This document shows positions 35,759 to 44,149 of a stretch of DNA of 64,000 bases, piece by piece; the stretch's first letter is position 1, and the number at the start of each line of letters is the position of its first letter. The stretch is from RUG11783 sp964599695. GTDB taxonomy: Bacteria; Bacillota; Clostridia; Oscillospirales; Ruminococcaceae. The notes under the pieces were generated by a model, which was given only the letters and a program-made list of their open reading frames with translations, was not told the DNA's origin and did no database searches. The stretch covers positions 1-64,000 of the forward strand of contig CAZRGP010000006.1 in NCBI GenBank assembly GCA_964599695.1, read 5' to 3'. The translations under genes and the position numbers were made by a program.

Positions 35759-36892
35759 ATGGCTGACAGAACCAGACTCGTTCATTTCACCTATACCTGG
35801 ACCTCATCCGGTGTCTCGGGATTCATCTCCAATGTATCCCGGGAGCTTTCGGAGTCTTTTGATCAGACTATCGTGGTCTGGGAGAACCGCGGGACCGTGT
35901 TTGACGACGAGATCCGGGACAAAGGGATCGAGATCGTCACCCTCTGCAAGGGCAGATCCAAGGGAATCCTGGACCTCTCCAAGGCATGCGCCGCGTTCCG
36001 CCGCTATCTGAAAAAAGAGAAACCGGTGATCGTACATCTCCACTGCAGCACTTCGCTGGAACTGAAGATCCTCCTCGCCGCAAAACAGGCCAAAGTTCCC
36101 CTCCGCGTCGCCCACTGCCACAATGCCGGGTTTGAAGGAAGCAAGCTAGCGAAATACATCAAACAGCAGATCCATATAGCATATAAGGATGAATATGCCT
36201 CCTTTGCCAACATGAGGCTGGCCTGCTCCAAGGCTGCCGGAGACTGGCTCTTCCCCGAAGGCTTTCCCTATACTGTGATCAAGAACGCCATAGATGTGGA
36301 CCGCTACATGTACTCCGAAGAGAAGAGGAAGGCTCTCAGGGAGAAGCTCGGGCTGAAAGATGCATTCACTTTCTGCTGCACCGGGAGACTGAGTGAGCAG
36401 AAGAACCAGGCAGTGCTGGTCGAGGCTTTTGCCCGGTATCACCAGACGCACCCGAATTCGGCACTTCTTCTTGCGGGAGACGGCCCTGAACGGGGGAAAA
36501 TAGAGAATCTTCTGTCCACTCACGGGATCGGTCACTGTGTAAAGATGCTCGGCGTCGTTTCCGATGTAGGAGCTGTTTTGTCCGCCAGCGATGCGTACGT
36601 ACTGCCCTCCCGCTTTGAGGGATTCGGAACCGCTGTTCTGGAAGCGCAGGTCAACGGACTCCCCTGCCTTGTCTCCGATACTGTATCGAAGGAGGCGGAT
36701 CTGATGGGAAACGCGATCCGCAATCCCTGGGACTCGTCCCCCGCCCTCTGGACAAGCGCTCTGGAGATCCTCTCGGAACGGGAGCGCTACAACGGCATCG
36801 ATGTTGCCCGTGCCAGCGGCTATACCAAAGAAAAGGTCGCAAGCTACCTTGCGACTCTCTATCACTCCGCCCTCACCGAACTTTCCAACTGA
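35759..36892 (+). CDS. GT4 family glycosyltransferase
   Basis: This 377-residue protein has the GT-B fold: an N-terminal region with VHFTYTWTSSGVSGFISNV and a C-terminal UDP-sugar site with GRLSEQKNQAVLVEAF (near 215), LLAGDGPER, ASDAYVLPSRFEGFGTAVLEA (near 278). The E-x7-E motif is visible in SRFEGFGTAVLEA. It has AGGAGG and stands 34 bases after the transketolase gene. It would add a sugar to a lipid-linked acceptor in the cytoplasm; donor and acceptor are unknown. Confidence 0.9.
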   Translation: MADRTRLVHFTYTWTSSGVSGFISNVSRELSESFDQTIVVWENRGTVFDDEIRDKGIEIVTLCKGRSKGILDLSKACAAFRRYLKKEKPVIVHLHCSTSLELKILLAAKQAKVPLRVAHCHNAGFEGSKLAKYIKQQIHIAYKDEYASFANMRLACSKAAGDWLFPEGFPYTVIKNAIDVDRYMYSEEKRKALREKLGLKDAFTFCCTGRLSEQKNQAVLVEAFARYHQTHPNSALLLAGDGPERGKIENLLSTHGIGHCVKMLGVVSDVGAVLSASDAYVLPSRFEGFGTAVLEAQVNGLPCLVSDTVSKEADLMGNAIRNPWDSSPALWTSALEILSERERYNGIDVARASGYTKEKVASYLATLYHSALTELSN

Positions 36893-36893
36893 T

Positions 36894-38294
36894 ATGCAAA
36901 AACAGGAAAACTACATTCTTCGTTTCATACGATCCACCGGGATCCTCTTCATCGGGGTCATTCTTCCCAAGGTGGTCGTTTTCCTTTTGCTTTCTTTCAA
37001 CACGACCCATATTCCCGTTTCTGACTATGGCTTCTACGATCTCTCCATAAATGTGACAACGATGGTGACCTATCTGCTGTATTTCGACATCTGGATCACC
37101 ACGATGCGCTTTCTATATGAGAAAGAAGATGTCGAGAAGCAGAACACGGTAATACGGAGCGGCAACGCCCTGTTTTCTCTTTCCTCTCTGCTCTTTATGC
37201 TTGTCGGAGCACTGGTCTGTCTGATCGCGAAGCCGGTCTACGGGATCGATATCATCCTCATGGGGCTCTCCCAGAATCTCGCCAACATGTATACCTTTTC
37301 CGCGAGAGGACTCGGGAAAGACATGGATTTTGCCGTCTCGGGCGTTTTGGGCAGCATCGTTCTCGGAGGCCTCAACTATGGACTCATCCGGTATTGCGGC
37401 TGGGACTTCCGTGCACTGTACTGGTCCGCCGCAGCGGGATACCTCGTTCAGTGTCTGTATCTTGAAGTCCGTTGCGGTTACTTCCGTCGTATCATCCCTG
37501 CCGCACGGGACACCTCACTCACCGGGAAGATGTTCCGGTTCACCCTTCCCATGGGGCTTGGAGCAGTCGCCTTCTGGGTTTTGAACTCCTTTGACAAGAT
37601 CGTTCTCTCCTATATCATGGATCTCGAATCCGGCGGCCTGTATGCTGTAGCGGAGCGCCTCGCGGGGCTGATCACCTTTGCCGTCAAGTGCTTCACCTAT
37701 GCGTGGCAGGATATCGCGTTCCGGCACAGTTCTGACGACGAGGGAAAATTTTATTCACTGGCTACAAGGATCTACGCCCTGTTCCTCTCAGTAGGGATCT
37801 CCCTGATCCTTCCGGCCCTCCGGGTCGTCTTCCCCTTCATTATCGGAACAGATTTCTCAGGCGCCTCTTTCATCATTCCCTCTGCGATCATCGCAGCCAC
37901 ATTGTCCGGATATTCGCTGTTTCTGAACAACATCTTCTATGCCCTTCACGAAACACGGACGAGCACTGTCACTTCACTTTGTGCCGGAGCCTTCAATCTG
38001 GTGATCTGCTATCCCTGTATCCGAGCCTTCGGTCTTTCCGGAGCAAGCATCGCGATCGCTGCGAGTTTTCTTTTTGACGCTGTACTCAAAAGCATCGCCT
38101 TAAGAAAAAAGGTAGGCTACACCGTCCCTGTACGGACACTGCTTGTCGCTGTTCTCATAACAGCGGTGACCTGTTTTATCTATTATTCCTTTGGTGCTCC
38201 GGCCAATATCATCTGGTTCTGCGCCGTCTTCATTGCGGCAGCATCGGCGGTATATTTCTTTTTCTTTAAACGGAGATCAGAAAAGAGCGTCTGA
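36894..38294 (+). CDS. Wzx-type polysaccharide flippase
   Basis: This 466-residue protein has 12-14 transmembrane helices and the polysaccharide-flippase start FIRSTGILFIGVILPKVVVF. Signatures include LNSFDKIVLSYIMDLESGGLYAVAERLA (around 235), typical of the polysaccharide synthase family. It moves lipid-linked repeat units across the membrane. The ATG lies 1 base after the stop of the GT4 gene. It is distinct from the SpoVB-like flippase at 17858. A bidirectional terminator follows. Confidence 0.9.
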   Translation: MQKQENYILRFIRSTGILFIGVILPKVVVFLLLSFNTTHIPVSDYGFYDLSINVTTMVTYLLYFDIWITTMRFLYEKEDVEKQNTVIRSGNALFSLSSLLFMLVGALVCLIAKPVYGIDIILMGLSQNLANMYTFSARGLGKDMDFAVSGVLGSIVLGGLNYGLIRYCGWDFRALYWSAAAGYLVQCLYLEVRCGYFRRIIPAARDTSLTGKMFRFTLPMGLGAVAFWVLNSFDKIVLSYIMDLESGGLYAVAERLAGLITFAVKCFTYAWQDIAFRHSSDDEGKFYSLATRIYALFLSVGISLILPALRVVFPFIIGTDFSGASFIIPSAIIAATLSGYSLFLNNIFYALHETRTSTVTSLCAGAFNLVICYPCIRAFGLSGASIAIAASFLFDAVLKSIALRKKVGYTVPVRTLLVAVLITAVTCFIYYSFGAPANIIWFCAVFIAAASAVYFFFFKRRSEKSV

Positions 38295-38315
38295 CGATAA
38301 GCCTTTTTACAAAAC

Positions 38316-38345
38316 ATCGAGCCATCGGTGATCCGATGGCTCGAT
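38316..38345. terminator. Bidirectional terminator at the end of the glycan cluster
   Basis: ATCGAGCCATCGG (38316-38328) pairs perfectly with CCGATGGCTCGAT (38333-38345). T-rich flanks lie on both sides. It separates the flippase from the convergent GT2 gene. Confidence 0.88.
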
Positions 38346-38363
38346 TCTTATTATTGATAACGA

Positions 38364-39305
38364 TCATTTTTCTGATTTATCCGTATTGATCGTCTGCCTT
38401 ACGATGAACTGCGGCATACCGCTCACGGTCATATAGGTCCGTCCGATGTATTCACCCATAAATCCGATCATCGCCATGATCAGTCCGCCGATAAACAGAA
38501 TGACCGACATGATGGAGGTATAACCGATCGCAACGGATGGGTCTACCAGCTTCCGTATGATCAGATACAGTCCGAAGAGGAATCCGGCAGCAGCTACGAT
38601 CCAGCCCAGTTTCGCCATGGCACGGATGGGAACGATGGAGAAGTTTGTGAAATTGGAGAACCAGAGCTCCAGCAGTTTCTTCAGATTGTATCCGGAACTT
38701 CCGGCCAGCCTGTCCCTGTGCTCATCGATCTCCACATTGGCAAATTTCTGCGTGATCCGCATCATGTATCCGCCGCGGGAAGTAAATGGACTGTGATACT
38801 TGGACAATTCTTTCGCACAAAACGGGCTGAGACACCAGAAACTGGAGAGGATGATCCCCTTGGGCTTGCATCCGATCCATTCATTGATCACACCATGAAG
38901 ATTACTGGTGAAGCGCTTGAACCAGCTGTGATGCTTGTGGGGGAAGGCGGCATAGACGATGTCATACCCCTCCTGCATCTTTTCGATGAGTTTCCACATC
39001 TCATGGGTGGGGTGCTGTCCGTCGTCATCCATGACGACGACCGCGTCTCCGGTGGCATAGCCAAGTCCCGCCACGATCGCAGTCTCCTGCCCGAAATTGC
39101 GGGACATGTCCACACCAATGATCCTGCTGTCCTCTTCACAAAGCTCCCGAATCACCGAGAATGTCTCGTCGGGAGAGCAGTCATTCACCAGTACGATCTG
39201 GTAATCCCACCCTTCTCTGCTTTTTACTGTTTCTTTTATTTCATCCACCACCGTCCGGATCGTCAGTTTGGATCTGTAGCAGGGGATCACAACGGAAACC
39301 GTCAT
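38364..39305 (-). CDS. GT2 polyprenyl-phosphate glycosyltransferase (GtrB/CsbB type)
   Basis: This 313-residue protein begins VSVVIPCYRSKLTIRTVVDEI and has VLVNDCSPD, VDMSRNFGQETAIVAG and VVMDDDGQHP with the GT2 metal-binding Asp residues. Two transmembrane helices at about 235-260 and 270-295 match the C-terminus of DPM1/GtrB enzymes. They charge undecaprenyl phosphate with a hexose for later use outside the membrane. A GTG one codon earlier is also possible. The partner GT-C enzyme might be the protein at 29897. It is transcribed toward the glycan cluster. Confidence 0.9.
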   Translation of the reverse strand: MTVSVVIPCYRSKLTIRTVVDEIKETVKSREGWDYQIVLVNDCSPDETFSVIRELCEEDSRIIGVDMSRNFGQETAIVAGLGYATGDAVVVMDDDGQHPTHEMWKLIEKMQEGYDIVYAAFPHKHHSWFKRFTSNLHGVINEWIGCKPKGIILSSFWCLSPFCAKELSKYHSPFTSRGGYMMRITQKFANVEIDEHRDRLAGSSGYNLKKLLELWFSNFTNFSIVPIRAMAKLGWIVAAAGFLFGLYLIIRKLVDPSVAIGYTSIMSVILFIGGLIMAMIGFMGEYIGRTYMTVSGMPQFIVRQTINTDKSEK

Positions 39306-39337
39306 CACTTATATTCCTCTCTTTCTTTCGCAACGCT

Positions 39338-39343
39338 ATTATA
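39338..39343 (-). promoter_or_regulatory. Promoter candidate for the GT2 gene
   Basis: TATAAT on the minus strand (complement of 39338-39343), about 35 bases before the start codon. The -35 region is poor. On the plus strand a TTGACA at 39384-39389 has no good -10 partner for the ATP-grasp gene. Confidence 0.45.
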
Positions 39344-39448
39344 TCATCCCGCAGGAAAGGAAGTGAACATTCCTTTCCGATGTTTGACATTATCCCCGTC
39401 AGGTGCAAAAATGATACCACAACATCGTGCATTATTTCGGAGGATAAG

Positions 39449-40420
39449 ATGCGTCAATATCGGATCATGGTGACGGCAGTCGGAGCGGTTGTCGGATACG
39501 GGATGGTGGAATCCCTGCGCAACAGCAAATATGACTGTTTCATTCTGGGAACAGATATTTTTGAGGATGCGGTCGGGCAATACTTTTGTGACGCCTTTGT
39601 TCAGGCAACACCCGCTGCAGATCCCAGATATCTGGATTTCTTGAAGAAGACCATAGATGATTATAGGATCGATCTCGTATTGTTCGGCATCGAGCAGGAA
39701 CTTCTCGTTGTGGCAAGAGCCGGAGAAAAACTGGACGGCTACTACGACAAACTGGCTGTGAACCCTCCCGAACTGACCGAGATCTGCAACGACAAGTGGC
39801 TCACATACCTCTGGCTAAGGGACCACGGTCTGGAAGACCTCGCCATCGACACTACGATCGAAGGAGACTATCAGGAACTCGCTTCCCGTTTTGGAGTCCC
39901 TTTTCTGCTGAAGCCGAGAGACGGACGCGCCTCCAAGGGGATCGAGGTCATCGACAACGAAGAGGATTTCCTTTTCTACAAAAAGAAGATGGGCAACTCT
40001 TTCATGGCACAGCGCATTACCGGGACCAGAGATGCTGAATATACAGTTGGTATCTTCGGCGACGGAAAAGGCGGGATCTGCAGCCAGATCTACCTGCGCA
40101 GGGTCCTCGCGCAGACGGGAGCAACCGACAAGGCGGAAGTTGTGGATATCCCCGAGCTGAGAGAGGCCGCTGCCGCTATCACAAAGGCAGCTGCACCTGT
40201 CGGGCCTACCAACTATCAGTTCCGCATAGAAAACGGGAAAGTAAAACTCCTGGAGATCAATCCCAGGGTTTCCGCCTCCACATCCATACGCGCGAAGTTC
40301 GGCTACAACGAGTCCGAGATGGCGATCACGTACTACCTTGAGGGAAAACTTCCAAAGCAGCAGCCCATCTCCCGTGGAAAAGCCATGCGCTACATCACAG
40401 ACTGGATCGTTAAGGAATGA
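39449..40420 (+). CDS. ATP-grasp ligase, carbamoyl-phosphate synthase-like
   Basis: This 323-residue protein has an N-terminal Rossmann-like region (VTAVGAVVGYGMVESL), and an ATP-grasp core with PFLLKPRDGRASKGIEVI (near 153), QRITGTRDAEYTV and LLEINPRVSAST (near 270). Such stand-alone ATP-grasp enzymes form amide or peptide bonds through an acylphosphate. The substrates are unknown. GGAGG precedes the ATG. It overlaps the phosphoesterase gene by 4 bases. Confidence 0.85.
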   Translation: MRQYRIMVTAVGAVVGYGMVESLRNSKYDCFILGTDIFEDAVGQYFCDAFVQATPAADPRYLDFLKKTIDDYRIDLVLFGIEQELLVVARAGEKLDGYYDKLAVNPPELTEICNDKWLTYLWLRDHGLEDLAIDTTIEGDYQELASRFGVPFLLKPRDGRASKGIEVIDNEEDFLFYKKKMGNSFMAQRITGTRDAEYTVGIFGDGKGGICSQIYLRRVLAQTGATDKAEVVDIPELREAAAAITKAAAPVGPTNYQFRIENGKVKLLEINPRVSASTSIRAKFGYNESEMAITYYLEGKLPKQQPISRGKAMRYITDWIVKE

Positions 40421-41076
40421 CAGGTTTTATCGCAGACATACACGGCAACTTCTCCGCACTTACTTCTGTCCTCGCTGAACTGGACAGGATGCATTGTGAT
40501 GAGATCTATTCACTCGGTGACGTGGCAGGATACTATCCCGCCGTCAATGAGTGCTGTGATGAACTGCGCAAAAGAGGGATCCTGAACCTCATGGGAAACC
40601 ACGATCAGTATCTGGTCACCAATACTTCCTGTGGAAGATCCCGCTCTGTCGATATGGCAATTGCCTATCAGCGGAAGGTCATCACCGAGGAAAACCTGAA
40701 GTGGCTGAGCGCCTCCCCGGTTTCCTGCAGAACGGAGCGTTTCTTCGCCTGTCATGGAGGACCGGAAGATTATATCGATCAATATCTCAGGGAACCTCCA
40801 TTCCCTCTCGATCCATCAACCGGATTGTTCCTTTCCGCTCATACCCATTGTGCTGTTCTTTGGGAGCAGGACGGAGGAGTATACTGTAATCCGGGTTCCG
40901 TAGGTCAGCCGCGGGACGGGGATCCCAGAGCCTCATTCGCCGTGCTGAATGACGACGGCTCTGTAAAACTGCACCGGGTAAAGTATGACATTGATGCCAC
41001 AGCAAAACTCGCCCGCGAGGCTGGTTTCTTCCCGGCATTCTACGAATGTCTCTATGAAGGAGTGAAGATCCATTGA
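40417..41076 (+). CDS. Calcineurin-like metallophosphoesterase (YfcE type)
   Basis: This 219-residue enzyme has the metal motifs ADIHGN (6-11), SLGDVAGY (32-39), MGNHDQ (58-63), ACHGGP (near 110) and SAHTHC (near 138), a complete site for a dinuclear metal centre. The class acts on phosphomonoesters or phosphodiesters. It starts within the ATGA of the ATP-grasp gene and ends within the TTG of the CYTH gene, so the three are translationally coupled. Confidence 0.92.
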   Translation: MTGFIADIHGNFSALTSVLAELDRMHCDEIYSLGDVAGYYPAVNECCDELRKRGILNLMGNHDQYLVTNTSCGRSRSVDMAIAYQRKVITEENLKWLSASPVSCRTERFFACHGGPEDYIDQYLREPPFPLDPSTGLFLSAHTHCAVLWEQDGGVYCNPGSVGQPRDGDPRASFAVLNDDGSVKLHRVKYDIDATAKLAREAGFFPAFYECLYEGVKIH

Positions 41077-41579
41077 GCGCACCGGATAATCTTGAGATAG
41101 AATACAAATACCTGATTCGCTATCCCGATATCGCTGTGCTGGAATCCCAGCCCGGGAGTAAAAAGGCAGAGATCGTCCAGACCTATCTGCTGTCGGAGAA
41201 TGGGGTTACAGTACGCGTACGAAGCTGGACAGAAAACGGGACAACACGTTTTTTCAAGACCGAGAAAAAACGGATATCCAGGATGACGGCAGAAGAGAAG
41301 GAGACACAGATCTCTGAAGAGGAGTATCTGGCCCTGCTTGATAAAGCAGATCCTATCCGCAAGCCTATCGCAAAAACCAGGTATCGTATTCCCTTCGCTT
41401 CGCATCTGCTTGAAATCGATATTTATCCTTTCTGGAAAAAACAAGCCGTTCTTGAAATCGAGATCTCACAGGAAGACGAGGCGGTAGATATTCCCTCTTA
41501 TCTTTCTGTTATCCGGGATGTCACTGAAGAAAGAGAATATAAGAATCACTCTCTCGCCCTATTAGTCCCCCAAGAATAA
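41073..41579 (+). CDS. CYTH-domain protein (triphosphate tunnel enzyme)
   Basis: This 168-residue protein begins with the CYTH signature ExExK in LEIEYKYLI (residues 8-16) and continues with TVRVRSW, RFFKTEKKR, KTRYRIPF and LEIDIYPFW, LEIEIS. CYTH enzymes bind triphosphates in a beta-barrel tunnel; small bacterial members are mostly tripolyphosphatases, some are adenylyl cyclases. The start is TTG, overlapping the upstream stop (TTGA). A terminator follows. Confidence 0.9.
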   Translation: MSAPDNLEIEYKYLIRYPDIAVLESQPGSKKAEIVQTYLLSENGVTVRVRSWTENGTTRFFKTEKKRISRMTAEEKETQISEEEYLALLDKADPIRKPIAKTRYRIPFASHLLEIDIYPFWKKQAVLEIEISQEDEAVDIPSYLSVIRDVTEEREYKNHSLALLVPQE

Positions 41580-41623
41580 TAAACAAATAACATCACGGAT
41601 TGATGTCCTAAAAACGCCACATC

Positions 41624-41658
41624 AAAAGGATGCCAGCAAACAGCTGACATCCTTTTTT
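41624..41658 (+). terminator. Terminator of the ATP-grasp operon
   Basis: AAAAGGATGCCAGC (41624-41637) pairs with GCTGACATCCTTTT (41643-41656), one mismatch, followed by TT. Confidence 0.85.
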
Positions 41659-41671
41659 CATATATAAGTAT

Positions 41672-42382
41672 TCAGATTATTGGTGCATCCGTCTTAGATT
41701 CTGTAGAGATCGTCTTAAACGCCCGATAGTAGATCACGATGACAAAAACAACAAAGATTGCAAATGAAAGACCTGTACCTACCATCAGACACGCATCATA
41801 GAAGCCATGATAAAAAATCGCGGAAAGCAAGCTAGTGCGGCGAGAGGCTCTGGACTCCTCAGCATATCCGTAATTGGCAAGCCATTTGGCACGCCCATAG
41901 TAATATCCCATATAGACGGCAAAAGCCATGTGTCCCGGGATGGAAAGGATCGCCCTCATAGGAGCTACAGACAAACCGTATCCGGCCACATATCCAATGT
42001 TTTCAAATGCGGCAAATCCAAGAGATACGAATACTGCATAAATAATTCCGTCAAAGCGGAAATTGAAGTTGGGATTCTTCCAGGTCAGCCACTTCATAAG
42101 GAAGTATTTGGCTCCCTCTTCTGCAGCTGCGACAACAAAAAATGCGAAAATAATCCCATACCAGTAAGATTCCGCATCAATGTACATGTTGACAACAGTT
42201 TCACCGATTATCTCAAGGACGATCGCTACGAAAGCAGCAAGAACGCCTCGTATCAATAGGCGAACCAGCAGTCCGAAAGGCTCCTTCTCAACCTTATCTT
42301 TCTTGTAAACATAGACAAGAAGAGCTAATGCGGGAAGAACCGCAGCCAAGAACTCTATTATCTGATATACGCTCATAAACAT
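41672..42382 (-). CDS. PrsW family intramembrane protease
   Basis: This 236-residue protein has 7-8 transmembrane helices and the PrsW motifs: E88-E89-x2-K92 in AAAEEGAKYF, FENIGY with E127, H151 and a late H in FYHGFYD (near 193). In B. subtilis PrsW cleaves the anti-sigma factor RsiW. No anti-sigma/sigma pair is present in this window, so the substrate is elsewhere. GGAGG lies 7 bases before the ATG. Confidence 0.92.
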   Translation of the reverse strand: MFMSVYQIIEFLAAVLPALALLVYVYKKDKVEKEPFGLLVRLLIRGVLAAFVAIVLEIIGETVVNMYIDAESYWYGIIFAFFVVAAAEEGAKYFLMKWLTWKNPNFNFRFDGIIYAVFVSLGFAAFENIGYVAGYGLSVAPMRAILSIPGHMAFAVYMGYYYGRAKWLANYGYAEESRASRRTSLLSAIFYHGFYDACLMVGTGLSFAIFVVFVIVIYYRAFKTISTESKTDAPII

Positions 42383-42482
42383 AATAAGGCCTCCGTTTCT
42401 CTTGCAAGTATATGATTAGAACTGCGTTTTCGTCAAGAAAGGCTTTTTCTTCCATAGTACACTTCCTATTCCGGAAGCATTT

Positions 42483-42490
42483 GCTATCAT
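42483..42490 (+). promoter_or_regulatory. Extended -10 promoter of the esterase operon
   Basis: TGCTATCAT spans 42482-42490. CTTCCT about 17 bases upstream is a weak -35. Confidence 0.55.
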
Positions 42491-42515
42491 TAGACTGTGA
42501 GAGGAGTTTAGTACG

Positions 42516-43193
42516 ATGAATGACATAAAAACCAACAACCTGTTTCTTTCCGGTCCATCACCTGCTGTCCTGATCGTGATGGCAGCGGGAGAAGAAGAGA
42601 CTTCGGAAAAAGACCATATCACCAATGTGCTTTCCTCATCTCTGAACAGTGACTATGCCCTTCTCATTTTCCAGGTAAAGGACTGGAATAAGGACCTGTC
42701 CCCCTGGGAGGCGCCACCTGTCTTCGGAAAGGAACCCTTCGGATGCGGCGCGGAGCAGACCCTGTCTGATATCCTGCGATATATCGATGATATCCGTGCA
42801 GCTGTGCCTTCCCTTAATGACATTCCCATCATCCTCTGCGGATATTCCCTCGCCGGACTTTTCGCACTGTGGTCGGCATATCAGACCGAACGTTTTTCCG
42901 GGATCGCCGCTGTTTCCCCTTCCGTCTGGTTCCCAGGATGGGCGGAGTATACTGCTTCACACTCTGTTCACACCAGGTATATATACTTATCTTTAGGGGA
43001 CAAAGAAGCCAAGACCAGAAATCCCGTTATGGCTACGGTCAGGGACCGTATCGAATCCTGTTACGCTTCCCTCTCCTCAGAAAACGGAATTAAAACGGTT
43101 CTCGAATTCAATCCGGGAAACCACTTTCAGGATGCCCCCGGGCGTCTGACCAAGGGTATCCTCTGGACTGCACATACGATATTTGGAGAATAA
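42516..43193 (+). CDS. Alpha/beta hydrolase (esterase-like)
   Basis: This 225-residue cytoplasmic protein has a nucleophile elbow GYSLAG (near 110) after PIILC, an Asp in YLSLGDKEAKTRN (near 162) and a His in NPGNHFQDAPGR (near 207), so a full catalytic triad is likely. It resembles the esterase D/putative esterase group. The ATG has GAGGAG upstream. It is first in an operon with a DUF4298 protein and an anchored hypothetical protein. Confidence 0.82.
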   Translation: MNDIKTNNLFLSGPSPAVLIVMAAGEEETSEKDHITNVLSSSLNSDYALLIFQVKDWNKDLSPWEAPPVFGKEPFGCGAEQTLSDILRYIDDIRAAVPSLNDIPIILCGYSLAGLFALWSAYQTERFSGIAAVSPSVWFPGWAEYTASHSVHTRYIYLSLGDKEAKTRNPVMATVRDRIESCYASLSSENGIKTVLEFNPGNHFQDAPGRLTKGILWTAHTIFGE

Positions 43194-43197
43194 TAAA

Positions 43198-43506
43198 ATG
43201 GATCAACTGGAACGCATCGAGCAAATGGAAAAGAATCTTGACACGGTCAGAAAGGCAGTAGATGAGCTGGACAGTGCGTTCACCGCTTATCTGGCGTGTC
43301 AGGAATCCCTTTATGAGCTGGACAATTACTATCAAAGCGATCTGTGGATGAAGGACTATGAGGACGATTCATCCGGTCTGATCCCTTCCGACCTCAAACG
43401 CGGCGTTCTCTCCGAGGACGCAGTGTACAATCTCCTGTCAGACAACCAGGAACTCCTCATCCGCATGGATGAAGCGATCTCCGGTCTTCTGGCGGAGCGA
43501 TCCTGA
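43198..43506 (+). CDS. DUF4298 family protein
   Basis: This 102-residue protein starts MDQLERIEQMEKNLD and ends with KRGVLSEDAVYNLLSDN, with LYELDNYYQSDLWMKDYEDD in the middle, the conserved core of DUF4298. It is helical and acidic, without membrane segments. No function is known. TGGAGA precedes the ATG, 4 bases after the esterase gene. Confidence 0.88.
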   Translation: MDQLERIEQMEKNLDTVRKAVDELDSAFTAYLACQESLYELDNYYQSDLWMKDYEDDSSGLIPSDLKRGVLSEDAVYNLLSDNQELLIRMDEAISGLLAERS

Positions 43507-43523
43507 TCTAAGGAGGATACAAA

Positions 43524-44045
43524 ATGATCAAACGTTATATCGCAATCGCCGCGGTGTCTGCAGTTTCCGCCGCTGCCATGTATTTTCTCAACAAGGCAAA
43601 TAAGGAAAAGGAAAAAAGCACTGAAGCAAAGGAAAAGACGGAACTTAGAAATCCTGTCAGCGTCGTGACGAAGGAAGACTTCCTTCAGGCCGGCATATCC
43701 GTCGATCCGCCGGAAGGCGCTTCCAACATCTTCTGGCTGACGATCGACGGTCAGACTCCTGTCTACAGTCTCGATTACTTTATCGGCCAGAACGAGTACA
43801 ACCTCAGGGTCAAGCGCTGTGACAAACTGGAGGATATCTCCGGAATGTACTACACGTGGACGGAAGAACTGACCGCCTCGGACGGCGGTGCCAGAGCGGT
43901 CATCCAGACTGTCGACGGAGAAGCAGGTATTTGTCTGTGGTACAGGGACGGATATACCATATCCCTTTCCGTTCGCGGTGAAGTAGACTCGGATTGTGTA
44001 GAAAACGCTTTTCATCTGCTGAACCAGTCCCTGTCTTTCTCCTGA
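43524..44045 (+). CDS. Membrane-anchored hypothetical protein
   Basis: This 173-residue protein has an N-terminal hydrophobic segment (residues 5-22) followed by a Lys/Glu-rich linker (KANKEKEKSTEAKEK) and an extracytoplasmic domain of mixed strands. Residues 44-170 (IFWLTIDGQTPVYSLDYF, RDGYTISLSVRG) resemble the surface domains of Clostridia membrane proteins without known role. AAGGAGG precedes the ATG. Confidence 0.75.
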   Translation: MIKRYIAIAAVSAVSAAAMYFLNKANKEKEKSTEAKEKTELRNPVSVVTKEDFLQAGISVDPPEGASNIFWLTIDGQTPVYSLDYFIGQNEYNLRVKRCDKLEDISGMYYTWTEELTASDGGARAVIQTVDGEAGICLWYRDGYTISLSVRGEVDSDCVENAFHLLNQSLSFS

Positions 44046-44061
44046 CCACACGACTGCACGT

Positions 44062-44095
44062 AAAGGAACAGGGTAGACCCTGTTCCTTTTCTTTT
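44062..44095 (+). terminator. Terminator after the anchored hypothetical gene
   Basis: AAAGGAACAGGG (44062-44073) pairs with CCCTGTTCCTTT (44078-44089), then TCTTTT. Confidence 0.9.
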
Positions 44096-44105
44096 GCATA
44101 TACAA

Positions 44106-44114
44106 TGGTATAAT
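44106..44114 (+). promoter_or_regulatory. Extended -10 promoter of the Hsp70-like operon
   Basis: TGGTATAAT (44106-44114). The -35 is poor. The leader is about 28 bases, with AGGAGA before the ATG at 44150. Confidence 0.65.
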
Positions 44115-44149
44115 TAAATATTATCGAACCTATTACAGGAGAGACGTTC

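Noticed and set aside
39384..39415. TTGACA before the ATP-grasp gene as a promoter
   Set aside because: No -10 box at 16-18 bases; the nearest candidates are poor or at 20 bases. Only noted.
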